This document shows positions 42,302 to 55,522 of a stretch of 64,000 nt of DNA, piece by piece. Source of the DNA: Auanema rhodensis (Eukaryota; Nematoda; Chromadorea; Rhabditida; Rhabditidae); the NCBI GenBank assembly GCA_964057225.1, contig OZ059900.1, positions 7,450,501 to 7,514,500 of the forward strand, in the 5' to 3' direction. The position numbers and the translations under genes were made by a program. The number at the start of each line of letters is the position of its first letter. The stretch's first letter is position 1. Below the pieces are notes generated by a model. The model made no database searches. It worked only from the letters and a program-made list of their open reading frames with translations, and had not been told where the DNA came from.

Positions 42302-42996
42302 TTTTGCACGAATATCAAAACTGATTGAAATATGGGCCTTTTTATGCTCAAAACGCCATATATTCAACGATTTTGGGTACAAAACATGTGAAAACTGTAT
42401 GTTTTGATCAGACCCTTTGAGATATGGATTTGAAATTCAGGATTCATAAACTTCGACTATTTCTACATATATATGTCCAATTTTAACCACTTTGGTCAAA
42501 AAGGACCGAAAATATCAAGAATTATTGGTTTTTTGGGGTTTGAAGGGCATTTTGGCAAAATCAGTCAAACTTTTGATCTTAAGCATATTTTTTTTTCTAA
42601 AACGACTAAATGTATGAAATACTGTCAAAGAATGTTCATATAGGTGTATTTTGCACGAATATCAAAACTGATTGAAATATGGGCCTTTTTATGCTCAAAA
42701 CGCCATATATTCAACGATTTTGGGTACAAAACATGTGAAAACTGTATGTTTTGATCAGACCCTTTGAGATATGGATTTGAAATTCAGGATTCATAAACTT
42801 TGACTATTTTTACATATATATGTTCAATTTTAACCACTTTGGTCAAAAAGGACCGAAAATATCAAGAATTATTGGTTTTTTGGGGTTTGAAGGGCATTTT
42901 GGCAAAATCAGTCAAACTTTTGATCTTAAGCATATTTTTTTCTTCTAAAACGACTAAATGTATGAAATACTGTCATAGAATGTTCATATAGGTGTA
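42302..42996 (+). repeat. P-Q unit pair, first copy (695 bp)
   Basis: P has the nine-T tract at 42588-42596 and is 347 bp; Q is 348 bp. The pair is repeated next to it. Confidence 0.88.
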
Positions 42997-43691
42997 TTTT
43001 GCACGAATATCAAAACTGATTGAAATATGGGCCTTTTTATGTTCAAAACGCCATATATTCAACGATTTTGGGTACAAAACATGTGAAAACTGTATGTTTT
43101 GATCAGACCCTTTGAGATATGGATTTGAAATTCAGGATTCATAAACTTCGACTATTTCTACATATATATGTCCAATTTTAACCACTTTGGTCAAAAAGGA
43201 CCGAAAATATCAAGAATTATTGGTTTTTTGGGGTTTGAAGGGCATTTTGGCAAAATCAGTCAAACTTTTGATCTTAAGCATATTTTTTTTTCTAAAACGA
43301 CTAAATGTATGAAATACTGTCAAAGAATGTTCATATAGGTGTATTTTGCACGAATATCAAAACTGATTGAAATATGGGCCTTTTTATGCTCAAAACGCCA
43401 TATATTCAACGATTTTGGGTACAAAACATGTGAAAACTGTATGTTTTGATCAGACCCTTTGAGATATGGATTTGAAATTCAGGATTCATAAACTTTGACT
43501 ATTTTTACATATATATGTTCAATTTTAACCACTTTGGTCAAAAAGGACCGAAAATATCAAGAATTATTGGTTTTTTGGGGTTTGAAGGGCATTTTGGCAA
43601 AATCAGTCAAACTTTTGATCTTAAGCATATTTTTTTCTTCTAAAACGACTAAATGTATGAAATACTGTCATAGAATGTTCATATAGGTGTA
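42997..43691 (+). repeat. P-Q unit pair, second copy
   Basis: Identical in order and in the nine-T tract (43283-43291), at offset 695 bp. The P unit here begins with C46T, which in the first copy it lacks, so the left edge comes from the unit that normally follows Q (R, which has C46T). This is as expected for unequal exchange between Q/R and K'/P borders. Confidence 0.82.
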
Positions 43692-45779
43692 TTTTGCACG
43701 AATATCAAAACTGATTGAAATATGGGCCTTTTTATGTTCAAAACGCCATATATTCAACGATTTTGGGTACAAAACATGTGAAAACTGTATGTTTTGATCA
43801 GACCCTTTGAGATATGGATTTGAAATTCAGGATTCATAAACTTTGACTATTTTTACATATATATGTCCAATTTTAACCACTTTGGTCAAAAAGGACCGAA
43901 AATATCAAGAATTATTGGTTTTTTGGGGTTTGAAGGGCATTTTGGCAAAATCAGTCAAACTTTTGATCTTAAGCATATTTTTTTCTTCTAAAACGACTAA
44001 ATGTATGAAATACTGTCAAAGAATGTTCATATAGGTGTATTTTGCACGAATATCAAAACTGATTGAAATATGGGCCTTTTTATGCTCAAAACGCCATATA
44101 TTCAACGATTTTGGGTACAAAACATGTGAAAACTGTATGTTTTGATCAGACCCTTTGAGATATGGATTTGAAATTCAGGATTCATAAACTTTGACTATTT
44201 TTACATATATATGTCCAATTTTAACCACTTTGGTCGAAAAGGACCGAAAATATCAAGAATTATTGGTTTTTTGGGGGTTGAAGGGCATTTTGGCAAAATC
44301 AGTCAAACTTTTGATCTTAAGCATATTTTTTTCTTCTAAAACGACTAAATGTATGAAATACTGTCATAGAATGTTCATATAGGTGTATTTTGCACGAATA
44401 TCAAAACTGATTGAAATATGGGCCTTTTTATGTTCAAAACGCCATATATTCAACGATTTTGGGTACAAAACATGTGAAAACTGTATGTTTTGATCAGACC
44501 CTTTGAGATATGGATTTGAAATTCAGGATTCATAAACTTTGACTATTTTTACATATATATGTCCAATTTTAACCACTTTGGTCAAAAAGGACCGAAAATA
44601 TCAAGAATTATTGGTTTTTTGGGGATTGAAGGGCATTTTGGCAAAATCAGTCAAACTTTTGATCTTAAGCATATTTTTTTCTTCTAAAACGACTAAATGT
44701 ATGAAATACTGTCATAGAATGTTCATATAGGTGTATTTTGCACGAATATCAAAACTGATTGAAATATGGGCCTTTTTATGTTCAAAACGCCATATATTCA
44801 ACGATTTTGGGTACAAAACATGTGAAAACTGTATGTTTTGATCAGACCCTTTGAGATATGGATTTGAAATTCAGGATTCATGAACTTTGACTATTTTTAC
44901 ATATATATGTCCAATTTTAACCACTTTGGTCAAAAAGGACCGAAAATATCAAGAATTATTGGTTTTTTGGGGATTGAAGGGCATTTTGGCAAAATCAGTC
45001 AAACTTTTGATCTTAAGCATATTTTTTTCTTCTAAAACGACTAAATGTATGAAATACTGTCATAGAATGTTCATATAGGTGTATTTTGCACGAATATCAA
45101 AACTGATTGAAATATGGGCCTTTTTATGCTCAAAACGCCATATATTCAACGATTTTGGGTACAAAACATGTGAAAACTGTATGTTTTGATCAGACCCTTT
45201 GAGATATGGATTTGAAATTCAGGATTCATAAACTTTGACTATTTTTACATATATATGTTCAATTTTAACCACTTTGGTCAAGAAGGACCGAAAATATCAA
45301 GAATTATTGGTTTTTTGGGGTTTGAAGGGCATTTTGGCAAAATCAGTCAAACTTTTGATCTTAAGCATATTTTTTTCTTCTAAAACGACTAAATGTATAA
45401 AATACTGTCATAGAATGTTCATATAGGTGTATTTTGCACGAATATCAAAACTGATTGAAATATGGGCCTTTTTATGCTCAAAACGCCATATATTCAACGA
45501 TTTTGGGTACAAAACATGTGAAAACTATATGTTTTGATCAGACCCTTTGAGATATGGATTTGAAATTCAGGATTCATAAACTTTGACTATTTTTACATAT
45601 ATATGTTCAATTGTAACCACTTTGGTCAAAAAGGACCGAAAATATCAAGAATTATTGGTTTTTTGGGGTTTGAAGGGCATTTTGGCTAAATCAGTCAAAC
45701 TTTTGATCTTAAGCATATTTTTTTCTTCTAAAACGACTAAATGTATGAAATACTGTCATAGAATGTTCATATAGGTGTA
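43692..45779 (+). repeat. Six units R-T-U-V-W-X
   Basis: Anchors 43843 to 45583, in the consensus order. They match 57958-60045 of the intact copy. V has CATGAAC, W has GTCAAGAAGG and GTATAAAATAC, X has AACTATATG and CAATTGTAACC. Confidence 0.87.
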
Positions 45780-47171
45780 TTTTGCACGAATATCAAAACT
45801 GATTGAAATATGGACCTTTTTATGTTCAAAACGCCATATATTCAACGATTTTGGGTACAAAACATGTGAAAACTGTATGTTTTGATCAGACCCTTTGAGA
45901 TATGGATTTGAAATTCAGGATTCATAAACTTTGACTATTTTTACATATATATGTTCAATTTTAACCACTTTGGTCAAAAAGGACCGAAAATATCAAGAAT
46001 TATTGGTTTTTTGGGGTTTGAAGGGCATTTTGGCTAAATCAATCAAACTTTTGATCTTAAGCATATTTTTTTCTTCTAAAACGACTAAATGTATGAAATA
46101 CTGTCATAGAATGTTCATATAGGTGTATTTTGCACGAATATCAGAACTGATTGAAATATGGGCCTTTTTATGCTCAAAACGCCATATATTCAACGATTTT
46201 GGGTACAAAACATGTGAAAACGGTATGTTTTGATCAGACCCTTTGAGATATGGATTTGAAATTCAGGATTCATAAACTTCGACTATTTCTACATATATAT
46301 GTCCAATTTTAACCACTTTGGTCAAAAAGGACCGAAAATATCAAGAATTATTGGTTTTTTGGGGATTGAAGGGCATTTTGGCAAAATCAGTCAAACTTTT
46401 GATCTTAAGCATATTTTTTTCTTCTAAAACGACTAAATGTATGAAATACTGTCATAGAATGTTCATATAGGTGTATTTTGCACGAATATCAAAACTGATT
46501 GAAATATGGGCCTTTTTATGCTCAAAACGCCATATATTCAACGATTTTGGGTACAAAACATGTGAAAACTGTATGTTTTGATCAGACCCTTTGAGATATG
46601 GATTTAAAATTCAGGATTCATAAAATTCGACTATTTTTACATATATATGTCCAATTTTAACCACTTTGGTCAAAAAGGACCGAAAATATCAAGAATTATT
46701 GGTTTTTTGGGGTTTGAAGGGCATTTTGGCTAAATCAGTCAAACTTTTGATCTTAAGCATATTTTTTTCTTCTAAAACGACTAAATGTATGAAATACTGT
46801 CATAGAATGTTCATATAGGTGTATTTTGCACGAATATCAAAACTGATTGAAATATGGGCCTTTTTATGCTCAAAACGCCATATATTCAACGATTTTGGGT
46901 ACAAAACATGTGAAAACTGTATGTTTTGATCAGACCCTTTGAGATATGGATTTAAAATTCAGGATTCATAAAATTCGACTATTTTTACATATATATGTCC
47001 AATTTTAACCACTTTGGTCAAAAAGGACCGAAAATATCAAGAATTATTGGTTTTTTGGGGTTTGAAGGGCATTTTGGCAAAATCAGTCAAACTTTTGATC
47101 TTAAGCATATTTTTTTCTTCTAAAACGACTAAATGTATGAAATACTGTCATAGAATGTTCATATAGGTGTA
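45780..47171 (+). repeat. Four units I-J-K-K'
   Basis: Anchors 45931, 46279, 46627 and 46975. K is followed by K' rather than L, which skips L-M-N. K and K' share GATTTAAAATTC and AAAATTCGAC, so exchange between these look-alike units would explain the jump. Confidence 0.83.
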
Positions 47172-48563
47172 TTTTGCACGAATATCAAAACTGATTGAAA
47201 TATGGGCCTTTTTATGTTCAAAACGCCATATATTCAACGATTTTGGGTACAAAACATGTGAAAACTGTATGTTTTGATCAGACCCTTTGAGATATGGATT
47301 TGAAATTCAGGATTCATAAACTTTGACTATTTTTACATATATATGTCCAATTTTAACCACTTTGGTCAAAAAGGACCGAAAATATCAAGAATTATTGGTT
47401 TTTTGGGGATTGAAGGGCATTTTGGCAAAATCAGTCAAACTTTTGATCTTAAGCATATTTTTTTCTTCTAAAACGACTAAATGTATGAAATACTGTCATA
47501 GAATGTTCATATAGGTGTATTTTGCACGAATATCAAAACTGATTGAAATATGGGCCTTTTTATGTTCAAAACGCCATATATTCAACGATTTTGGGTACAA
47601 AACATGTGAAAACTGTATGTTTTGATCAGACCCTTTGAGATATGGATTTGAAATTCAGGATTCATGAACTTTGACTATTTTTACATATATATGTCCAATT
47701 TTAACCACTTTGGTCAAAAAGGACCGAAAATATCAAGAATTATTGGTTTTTTGGGGATTGAAGGGCATTTTGGCAAAATCAGTCAAACTTTTGATCTTAA
47801 GCATATTTTTTTCTTCTAAAACGACTAAATGTATGAAATACTGTCATAGAATGTTCATATAGGTGTATTTTGCACGAATATCAAAACTGATTGAAATATG
47901 GGCCTTTTTATGCTCAAAACGCCATATATTCAACGATTTTGGGTACAAAACATGTGAAAACTGTATGTTTTGATCAGACCCTTTGAGATATGGATTTGAA
48001 ATTCAGGATTCATAAACTTTGACTATTTTTACATATATATGTTCAATTTTAACCACTTTGGTCAAGAAGGACCGAAAATATCAAGAATTATTGGTTTTTT
48101 GGGGTTTGAAGGGCATTTTGGCAAAATCAGTCAAACTTTTGATCTTAAGCATATTTTTTTCTTCTAAAACGACTAAATGTATAAAATACTGTCATAGAAT
48201 GTTCATATAGGTGTATTTTGCACGAATATCAAAACTGATTGAAATATGGGCCTTTTTATGCTCAAAACGCCATATATTCAACGATTTTGGGTACAAAACA
48301 TGTGAAAACTATATGTTTTGATCAGACCCTTTGAGATATGGATTTGAAATTCAGGATTCATAAACTTTGACTATTTTTACATATATATGTTCAATTGTAA
48401 CCACTTTGGTCAAAAAGGACCGAAAATATCAAGAATTATTGGTTTTTTGGGGTTTGAAGGGCATTTTGGCTAAATCAGTCAAACTTTTGATCTTAAGCAT
48501 ATTTTTTTCTTCTAAAACGACTAAATGTATGAAATACTGTCATAGAATGTTCATATAGGTGTA
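47172..48563 (+). repeat. Four units U-V-W-X
   Basis: Anchors 47323 to 48367. They repeat 44388-45779 at offset 2,784 bp (eight units). Confidence 0.85.
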
Positions 48564-48911
48564 TTTTGCACGAATATCAAAACTGATTGAAATATGGACC
48601 TTTTTATGTTCAAAACGCCATATATTCAACGATTTTGGGTACAAAACATGTGAAAACTGTATGTTTTGATCAGACCCTTTGAGATATGGATTTGAAATTC
48701 AGGATTCATAAACTTCGACTATTTCTACATATATATGTCCAATTTTAACCACTTTGGTCAAAAAGGACCGAAAATATCAAGAATTATTGGTTTTTTGGGG
48801 ATTGAAGGGCATTTTGGCAAAATCAGTCAAACTTTTGATCTTAAGCATATTTTTTTCTTCTAAAACGACTAAATGTATGAAATACTGTCATAGAATGTTC
48901 ATATAGGTGTA
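48564..48911 (+). repeat. Hybrid unit I/J (loss of one unit)
   Basis: The left part has G35A (48598) and C46T as in I. The right part has T153C (48716), T162C and T238A as in J. The J marker T95G is absent at 48658. A crossover between 48658 and 48716 has fused I to J. Confidence 0.85.
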
Positions 48912-49606
48912 TTTTGCACGAATATCAAAACTGATTGAAATATGGGCCTTTTTATGCTCAAAACGCCATATATTCAACGATTTTGGGTACAAAACATGTG
49001 AAAACTGTATGTTTTGATCAGACCCTTGAGATATGGATTTGAAATTCAGGATTCATAAACTTTAACTATTTTTACATATATATGTTCAATTTTAACCACT
49101 TTGGTCAAAAAGGACCGAAAATATGAAGAATTATTGGTTTTTTGGGGTTTGAAGGGCATTTTGGCAAAATCAGTCAAACTTTTGATCTTAAGCATATTTT
49201 TTTCTTCTAAAACGACTAAATGTATAAAATACTGTCATAGAATGTTCATATAGGTGTATTTTGCACGAATATCAAAACTGATTGAAATATGGGCCTTTTT
49301 ATGCTCAAAACGCCATATATTCAACGATTTTGGGTACAAAACATGTGAAAACTATATGTTTTGATCAGACCCTTTGAGATATGGATTTGAAATTCAGGAT
49401 TCATAAACTTTGACTATTTTTACATATATATGTTCAATTGTAACCACTTTGGTCAAAAAGGACCGAAAATATCAAGAATTATTGGTTTTTTGGGGTTTGA
49501 AGGGCATTTTGGCTAAATCAGTCAAACTTTTGATCTTAAGCATATTTTTTTCTTCTAAAACGACTAAATGTATGAAATACTGTCATAGAATGTTCATATA
49601 GGTGTA
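48912..49606 (+). repeat. Divergent W unit followed by X
   Basis: The unit at 48912 is 347 bp because of a lost T in GACCCTTGAG (49021-49030). It has CTTTAACTA and ATATGAAGAATT, both private, and G316A as in W but not A199G. The next unit (49259) is X. With the preceding hybrid it makes a W-X-I/J-W-X run in place of the normal W-X-I-J-K. Confidence 0.83.
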
Positions 49607-50998
49607 TTTTGCACGAATATCAAAACTGATTGAAATATGGACCTTTTTATGTTCAAAACGCCATATATTCAACGATTTTGGGTACAAAACATGTGAAAAC
49701 TGTATGTTTTGATCAGACCCTTTGAGATATGGATTTGAAATTCAGGATTCATAAACTTTGACTATTTTTACATATATATGTTCAATTTTAACCACTTTGG
49801 TCAAAAAGGACCGAAAATATCAAGAATTATTGGTTTTTTGGGGTTTGAAGGGCATTTTGGCTAAATCAATCAAACTTTTGATCTTAAGCATATTTTTTTC
49901 TTCTAAAACGACTAAATGTATGAAATACTGTCATAGAATGTTCATATAGGTGTATTTTGCACGAATATCAGAACTGATTGAAATATGGGCCTTTTTATGC
50001 TCAAAACGCCATATATTCAACGATTTTGGGTACAAAACATGTGAAAACGGTATGTTTTGATCAGACCCTTTGAGATATGGATTTGAAATTCAGGATTCAT
50101 AAACTTCGACTATTTCTACATATATATGTCCAATTTTAACCACTTTGGTCAAAAAGGACCGAAAATATCAAGAATTATTGGTTTTTTGGGGATTGAAGGG
50201 CATTTTGGCAAAATCAGTCAAACTTTTGATCTTAAGCATATTTTTTTCTTCTAAAACGACTAAATGTATGAAATACTGTCATAGAATGTTCATATAGGTG
50301 TATTTTGCACGAATATCAAAACTGATTGAAATATGGGCCTTTTTATGCTCAAAACGCCATATATTCAACGATTTTGGGTACAAAACATGTGAAAACTGTA
50401 TGTTTTGATCAGACCCTTTGAGATATGGATTTAAAATTCAGGATTCATAAAATTCGACTATTTTTACATATATATGTCCAATTTTAACCACTTTGGTCAA
50501 AAAGGACCGAAAATATCAAGAATTATTGGTTTTTTGGGGTTTGAAGGGCATTTTGGCTAAATCAGTCAAACTTTTGATCTTAAGCATATTTTTTTCTTCT
50601 AAAACGACTAAATGTATGAAATACTGTCATAGAATGTTCATATAGGTGTATTTTGCACGAATATCAAAACTGATTGAAATATGGGCCTTTTTATGCTCAA
50701 AACGCCATATATTCAACGATTTTGGGTACAAAACATGTGAAAACTGTATGTTTTGATCAGACCCTTTGAGATATGGATTTGAAATTCAGGATTCATAAAC
50801 TTTGACTATTTTTACATATATATGTCCAATTTTAACCACTTTGGTCAAAAAGGACCGAAAATATCAAGAATTATTGGTTTTTTGGGGATTGAAGGGCATT
50901 TTGGCAAAATCAGTCAAACTTTTGATCTTAAGCATATTTTTTTCTTCTAAAACGACTAAATGTATGAAATACTGTCATAGAATGTTCATATAGGTGTA
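49607..50998 (+). repeat. Four units I-J-K-L
   Basis: Anchors 49758 to 50802 in consensus order. L is followed by U, not M, so eleven units M to T are missing before the next segment. Confidence 0.85.
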
Positions 50999-52390
50999 TT
51001 TTGCACGAATATCAAAACTGATTGAAATATGGGCCTTTTTATGTTCAAAACGCCATATATTCAACGATTTTGGGTACAAAACATGTGAAAACTGTATGTT
51101 TTGATCAGACCCTTTGAGATATGGATTTGAAATTCAGGATTCATAAACTTTGACTATTTTTACATATATATGTCCAATTTTAACCACTTTGGTCAAAAAG
51201 GACCGAAAATATCAAGAATTATTGGTTTTTTGGGGATTGAAGGGCATTTTGGCAAAATCAGTCAAACTTTTGATCTTAAGCATATTTTTTTCTTCTAAAA
51301 CGACTAAATGTATGAAATACTGTCATAGAATGTTCATATAGGTGTATTTTGCACGAATATCAAAACTGATTGAAATATGGGCCTTTTTATGTTCAAAACG
51401 CCATATATTCAACGATTTTGGGTACAAAACATGTGAAAACTGTATGTTTTGATCAGACCCTTTGAGATATGGATTTGAAATTCAGGATTCATGAACTTTG
51501 ACTATTTTTACATATATATGTCCAATTTTAACCACTTTGGTCAAAAAGGACCGAAAATATCAAGAATTATTGGTTTTTTGGGGATTGAAGGGCATTTTGG
51601 CAAAATCAGTCAAACTTTTGATCTTAAGCATATTTTTTTCTTCTAAAACGACTAAATGTATGAAATACTGTCATAGAATGTTCATATAGGTGTATTTTGC
51701 ACGAATATCAAAACTGATTGAAATATGGGCCTTTTTATGCTCAAAACGCCATATATTCAACGATTTTGGGTACAAAACATGTGAAAACTGTATGTTTTGA
51801 TCAGACCCTTTGAGATATGGATTTGAAATTCAGGATTCATAAACTTTGACTATTTTTACATATATATGTTCAATTTTAACCACTTTGGTCAAGAAGGACC
51901 GAAAATATCAAGAATTATTGGTTTTTTGGGGTTTGAAGGGCATTTTGGCAAAATCAGTCAAACTTTTGATCTTAAGCATATTTTTTTCTTCTAAAACGAC
52001 TAAATGTATAAAATACTGTCATAGAATGTTCATATAGGTGTATTTTGCACGAATATCAAAACTGATTGAAATATGGGCCTTTTTATGCTCAAAACGCCAT
52101 ATATTCAACGATTTTGGGTACAAAACATGTGAAAACTATATGTTTTGATCAGACCCTTTGAGATATGGATTTGAAATTCAGGATTCATAAACTTTGACTA
52201 TTTTTACATATATATGTTCAATTGTAACCACTTTGGTCAAAAAGGACCGAAAATATCAAGAATTATTGGTTTTTTGGGGTTTGAAGGGCATTTTGGCTAA
52301 ATCAGTCAAACTTTTGATCTTAAGCATATTTTTTTCTTCTAAAACGACTAAATGTATGAAATACTGTCATAGAATGTTCATATAGGTGTA
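50999..52390 (+). repeat. Four units U-V-W-X
   Basis: Anchors 51150 to 52194. Same order and markers as 47172-48563, at offset 3,827 bp (eleven units less the one-base loss near 49027). Confidence 0.85.
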
Positions 52391-54130
52391 TTTTGCACGA
52401 ATATCAAAACTGATTGAAATATGGACCTTTTTATGTTCAAAACGCCATATATTCAACGATTTTGGGTACAAAACATGTGAAAACTGTATGTTTTGATCAG
52501 ACCCTTTGAGATATGGATTTGAAATTCAGGATTCATAAACTTTGACTATTTTTACATATATATGTTCAATTTTAACCACTTTGGTCAAAAAGGACCGAAA
52601 ATATCAAGAATTATTGGTTTTTTGGGGTTTGAAGGGCATTTTGGCTAAATCAATCAAACTTTTGATCTTAAGCATATTTTTTTCTTCTAAAACGACTAAA
52701 TGTATGAAATACTGTCATAGAATGTTCATATAGGTGTATTTTGCACGAATATCAGAACTGATTGAAATATGGGCCTTTTTATGCTCAAAACGCCATATAT
52801 TCAACGATTTTGGGTACAAAACATGTGAAAACGGTATGTTTTGATCAGACCCTTTGAGATATGGATTTGAAATTCAGGATTCATAAACTTCGACTATTTC
52901 TACATATATATGTCCAATTTTAACCACTTTGGTCAAAAAGGACCGAAAATATCAAGAATTATTGGTTTTTTGGGGATTGAAGGGCATTTTGGCAAAATCA
53001 GTCAAACTTTTGATCTTAAGCATATTTTTTTCTTCTAAAACGACTAAATGTATGAAATACTGTCATAGAATGTTCATATAGGTGTATTTTGCACGAATAT
53101 CAAAACTGATTGAAATATGGGCCTTTTTATGCTCAAAACGCCATATATTCAACGATTTTGGGTACAAAACATGTGAAAACTGTATGTTTTGATCAGACCC
53201 TTTGAGATATGGATTTAAAATTCAGGATTCATAAAATTCGACTATTTTTACATATATATGTCCAATTTTAACCACTTTGGTCAAAAAGGACCGAAAATAT
53301 CAAGAATTATTGGTTTTTTGGGGTTTGAAGGGCATTTTGGCTAAATCAGTCAAACTTTTGATCTTAAGCATATTTTTTTCTTCTAAAACGACTAAATGTA
53401 TGAAATACTGTCATAGAATGTTCATATAGGTGTATTTTGCACGAATATCAAAACTGATTGAAATATGGGCCTTTTTATGCTCAAAACGCCATATATTCAA
53501 CGATTTTGGGTACAAAACATGTGAAAACTGTATGTTTTGATCAGACCCTTTGAGATATGGATTTGAAATTCAGGATTCATAAACTTTGACTATTTTTACA
53601 TATATATGTCCAATTTTAACCACTTTGGTCAAAAAGGACCGAAAATATCAAGAATTATTGGTTTTTTGGGGATTGAAGGGCATTTTGGCAAAATCAGTCA
53701 AACTTTTGATCTTAAGCATATTTTTTTCTTCTAAAACGACTAAATGTATGAAATACTGTCATAGAATGTTTATATAGGTGTATTTTGCACAAATTTCAAA
53801 ACTGATTGAAATATGGGCCTTTTTATGCTCAAAACGCCATATATTCAACGATTTTGGGTACAAAACATGTGAAAACTGTATGTTTTGATCAGACCCTTTG
53901 AGATATGGATTTGAAATTCAGGATTCATAAACTTTGACTATTTTTACATATATATGTTCAATTTTAACCACTTTGGTCAAAAAGGACCGAAAATATCAAG
54001 AATTATTGGTTTTTTGGGGTTTGAAGGGCGTTTTGGCTAAATCAGTCAAACTTTTGATCTTAAGCATATTTTTTTCTTCTAAAACGACTAAATGTATGAA
54101 ATACTGTCATAGAATGTTCATATAGGTGTA
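52391..54130 (+). repeat. Five units I-J-K-L-M
   Basis: Anchors 52542 to 53934. The L unit ends GTTTATATAGG (C337T without G343A) near 53770, a rare marker shared only with the L unit at 55175 that I could see. Confidence 0.85.
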
Positions 54131-55522
54131 TTTTGCACGAATATCAAAACTGATTGAAATATGGGCCTTTTTATGCTCAAAACGCCATATATTCAACGAT
54201 TTTGGGTACAAAACATGTGAAAACTGTATGTTTTGATCAGACCCTTTGAGATATGGATTTGAAATTCAGGATTCATAAACTTTGACTATTTTTACATATA
54301 TATGTTCAATTTTAACCACTTTGGTCAAAAAGGACCGAAAATATCAAGAATTATTGGTTTTTTGGGGTTTGAAGGGCATTTTGGCAAAATCAGTCAAACT
54401 TTTGATCTTAAGCATATTTTTTTCTTCTAAAACGACTAAATGTATGAAATACTGTCATAGAATGTTCATATAGGTGTATTTTGCACGAATATCAAAACTG
54501 ATTGAAATATGGGCCTTTTTATGTTCAAAACGCCATATATTCAACGATTTTGGGTACAAAACATGTGAAAACTGTATGTTTTGATCAGACCCTTTGAGAT
54601 ATGGATTTGAAATTCAGGATTCATAAACTTTGACTATTTTTACATATATATGTCCAATTTTAACCACTTTGGTCAAAAAGGACCGAAAATATCAAGAATT
54701 ATTGGTTTTTTGGGGTTTGAAGGGCATTTTGGCAAAATCAGTCAAACTTTTGATCTTAAGCATATTTTTTTCTTCTAAAACGACTAAATGTATGAAATAC
54801 TGTCATAGAATGTTCATATAGGTGTATTTTGCACGAATATCAAAACTGATTGAAATATGGGCCTTTTTATGCTCAAAACGCCATATATTCAACGATTTTG
54901 GGTACAAAACATGTGAAAACTGTATGTTTTGATCAGACCCTTTGAGATATGGATTTAAAATTCAGGATTCATAAAATTCGACTATTTTTACATATATATG
55001 TCCAATTTTAACCACTTTGGTCAAAAAGGACCGAAAATATCAAGAATTATTGGTTTTTTGGGGTTTGAAGGGCATTTTGGCTAAATCAGTCAAACTTTTG
55101 ATCTTAAGCATATTTTTTTCTTCTAAAACGACTAAATGTATGAAATACTGTCATAGAATGTTCATATAGGTGTATTTTGCACGAATATCAAAACTGATTG
55201 AAATATGGGCCTTTTTATGCTCAAAACGCCATATATTCAACGATTTTGGGTACAAAACATGTGAAAACTGTATGTTTTGATCAGACCCTTTGAGATATGG
55301 ATTTGAAATTCAGGATTCATAAACTTTGACTATTTTTACATATATATGTCCAATTTTAACCACTTTGGTCAAAAAGGACCGAAAATATCAAGAATTATTG
55401 GTTTTTTGGGGATTGAAGGGCATTTTGGCAAAATCAGTCAAACTTTTGATCTTAAGCATATTTTTTTCTTCTAAAACGACTAAATGTATGAAATACTGTC
55501 ATAGAATGTTTATATAGGTGTA
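54131..55522 (+). repeat. Four units Q-R-K-L
   Basis: Anchors 54282, 54630, 54978 and 55326. M is followed here by a Q-like unit, an R-like unit without T328A, and then K and L again. K-L-M at 53087-54130 and 54827-55870 therefore form a five-unit repeat at offset 1,740 bp, supported by the shared C337T near 53770 and 55510. Confidence 0.78.
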
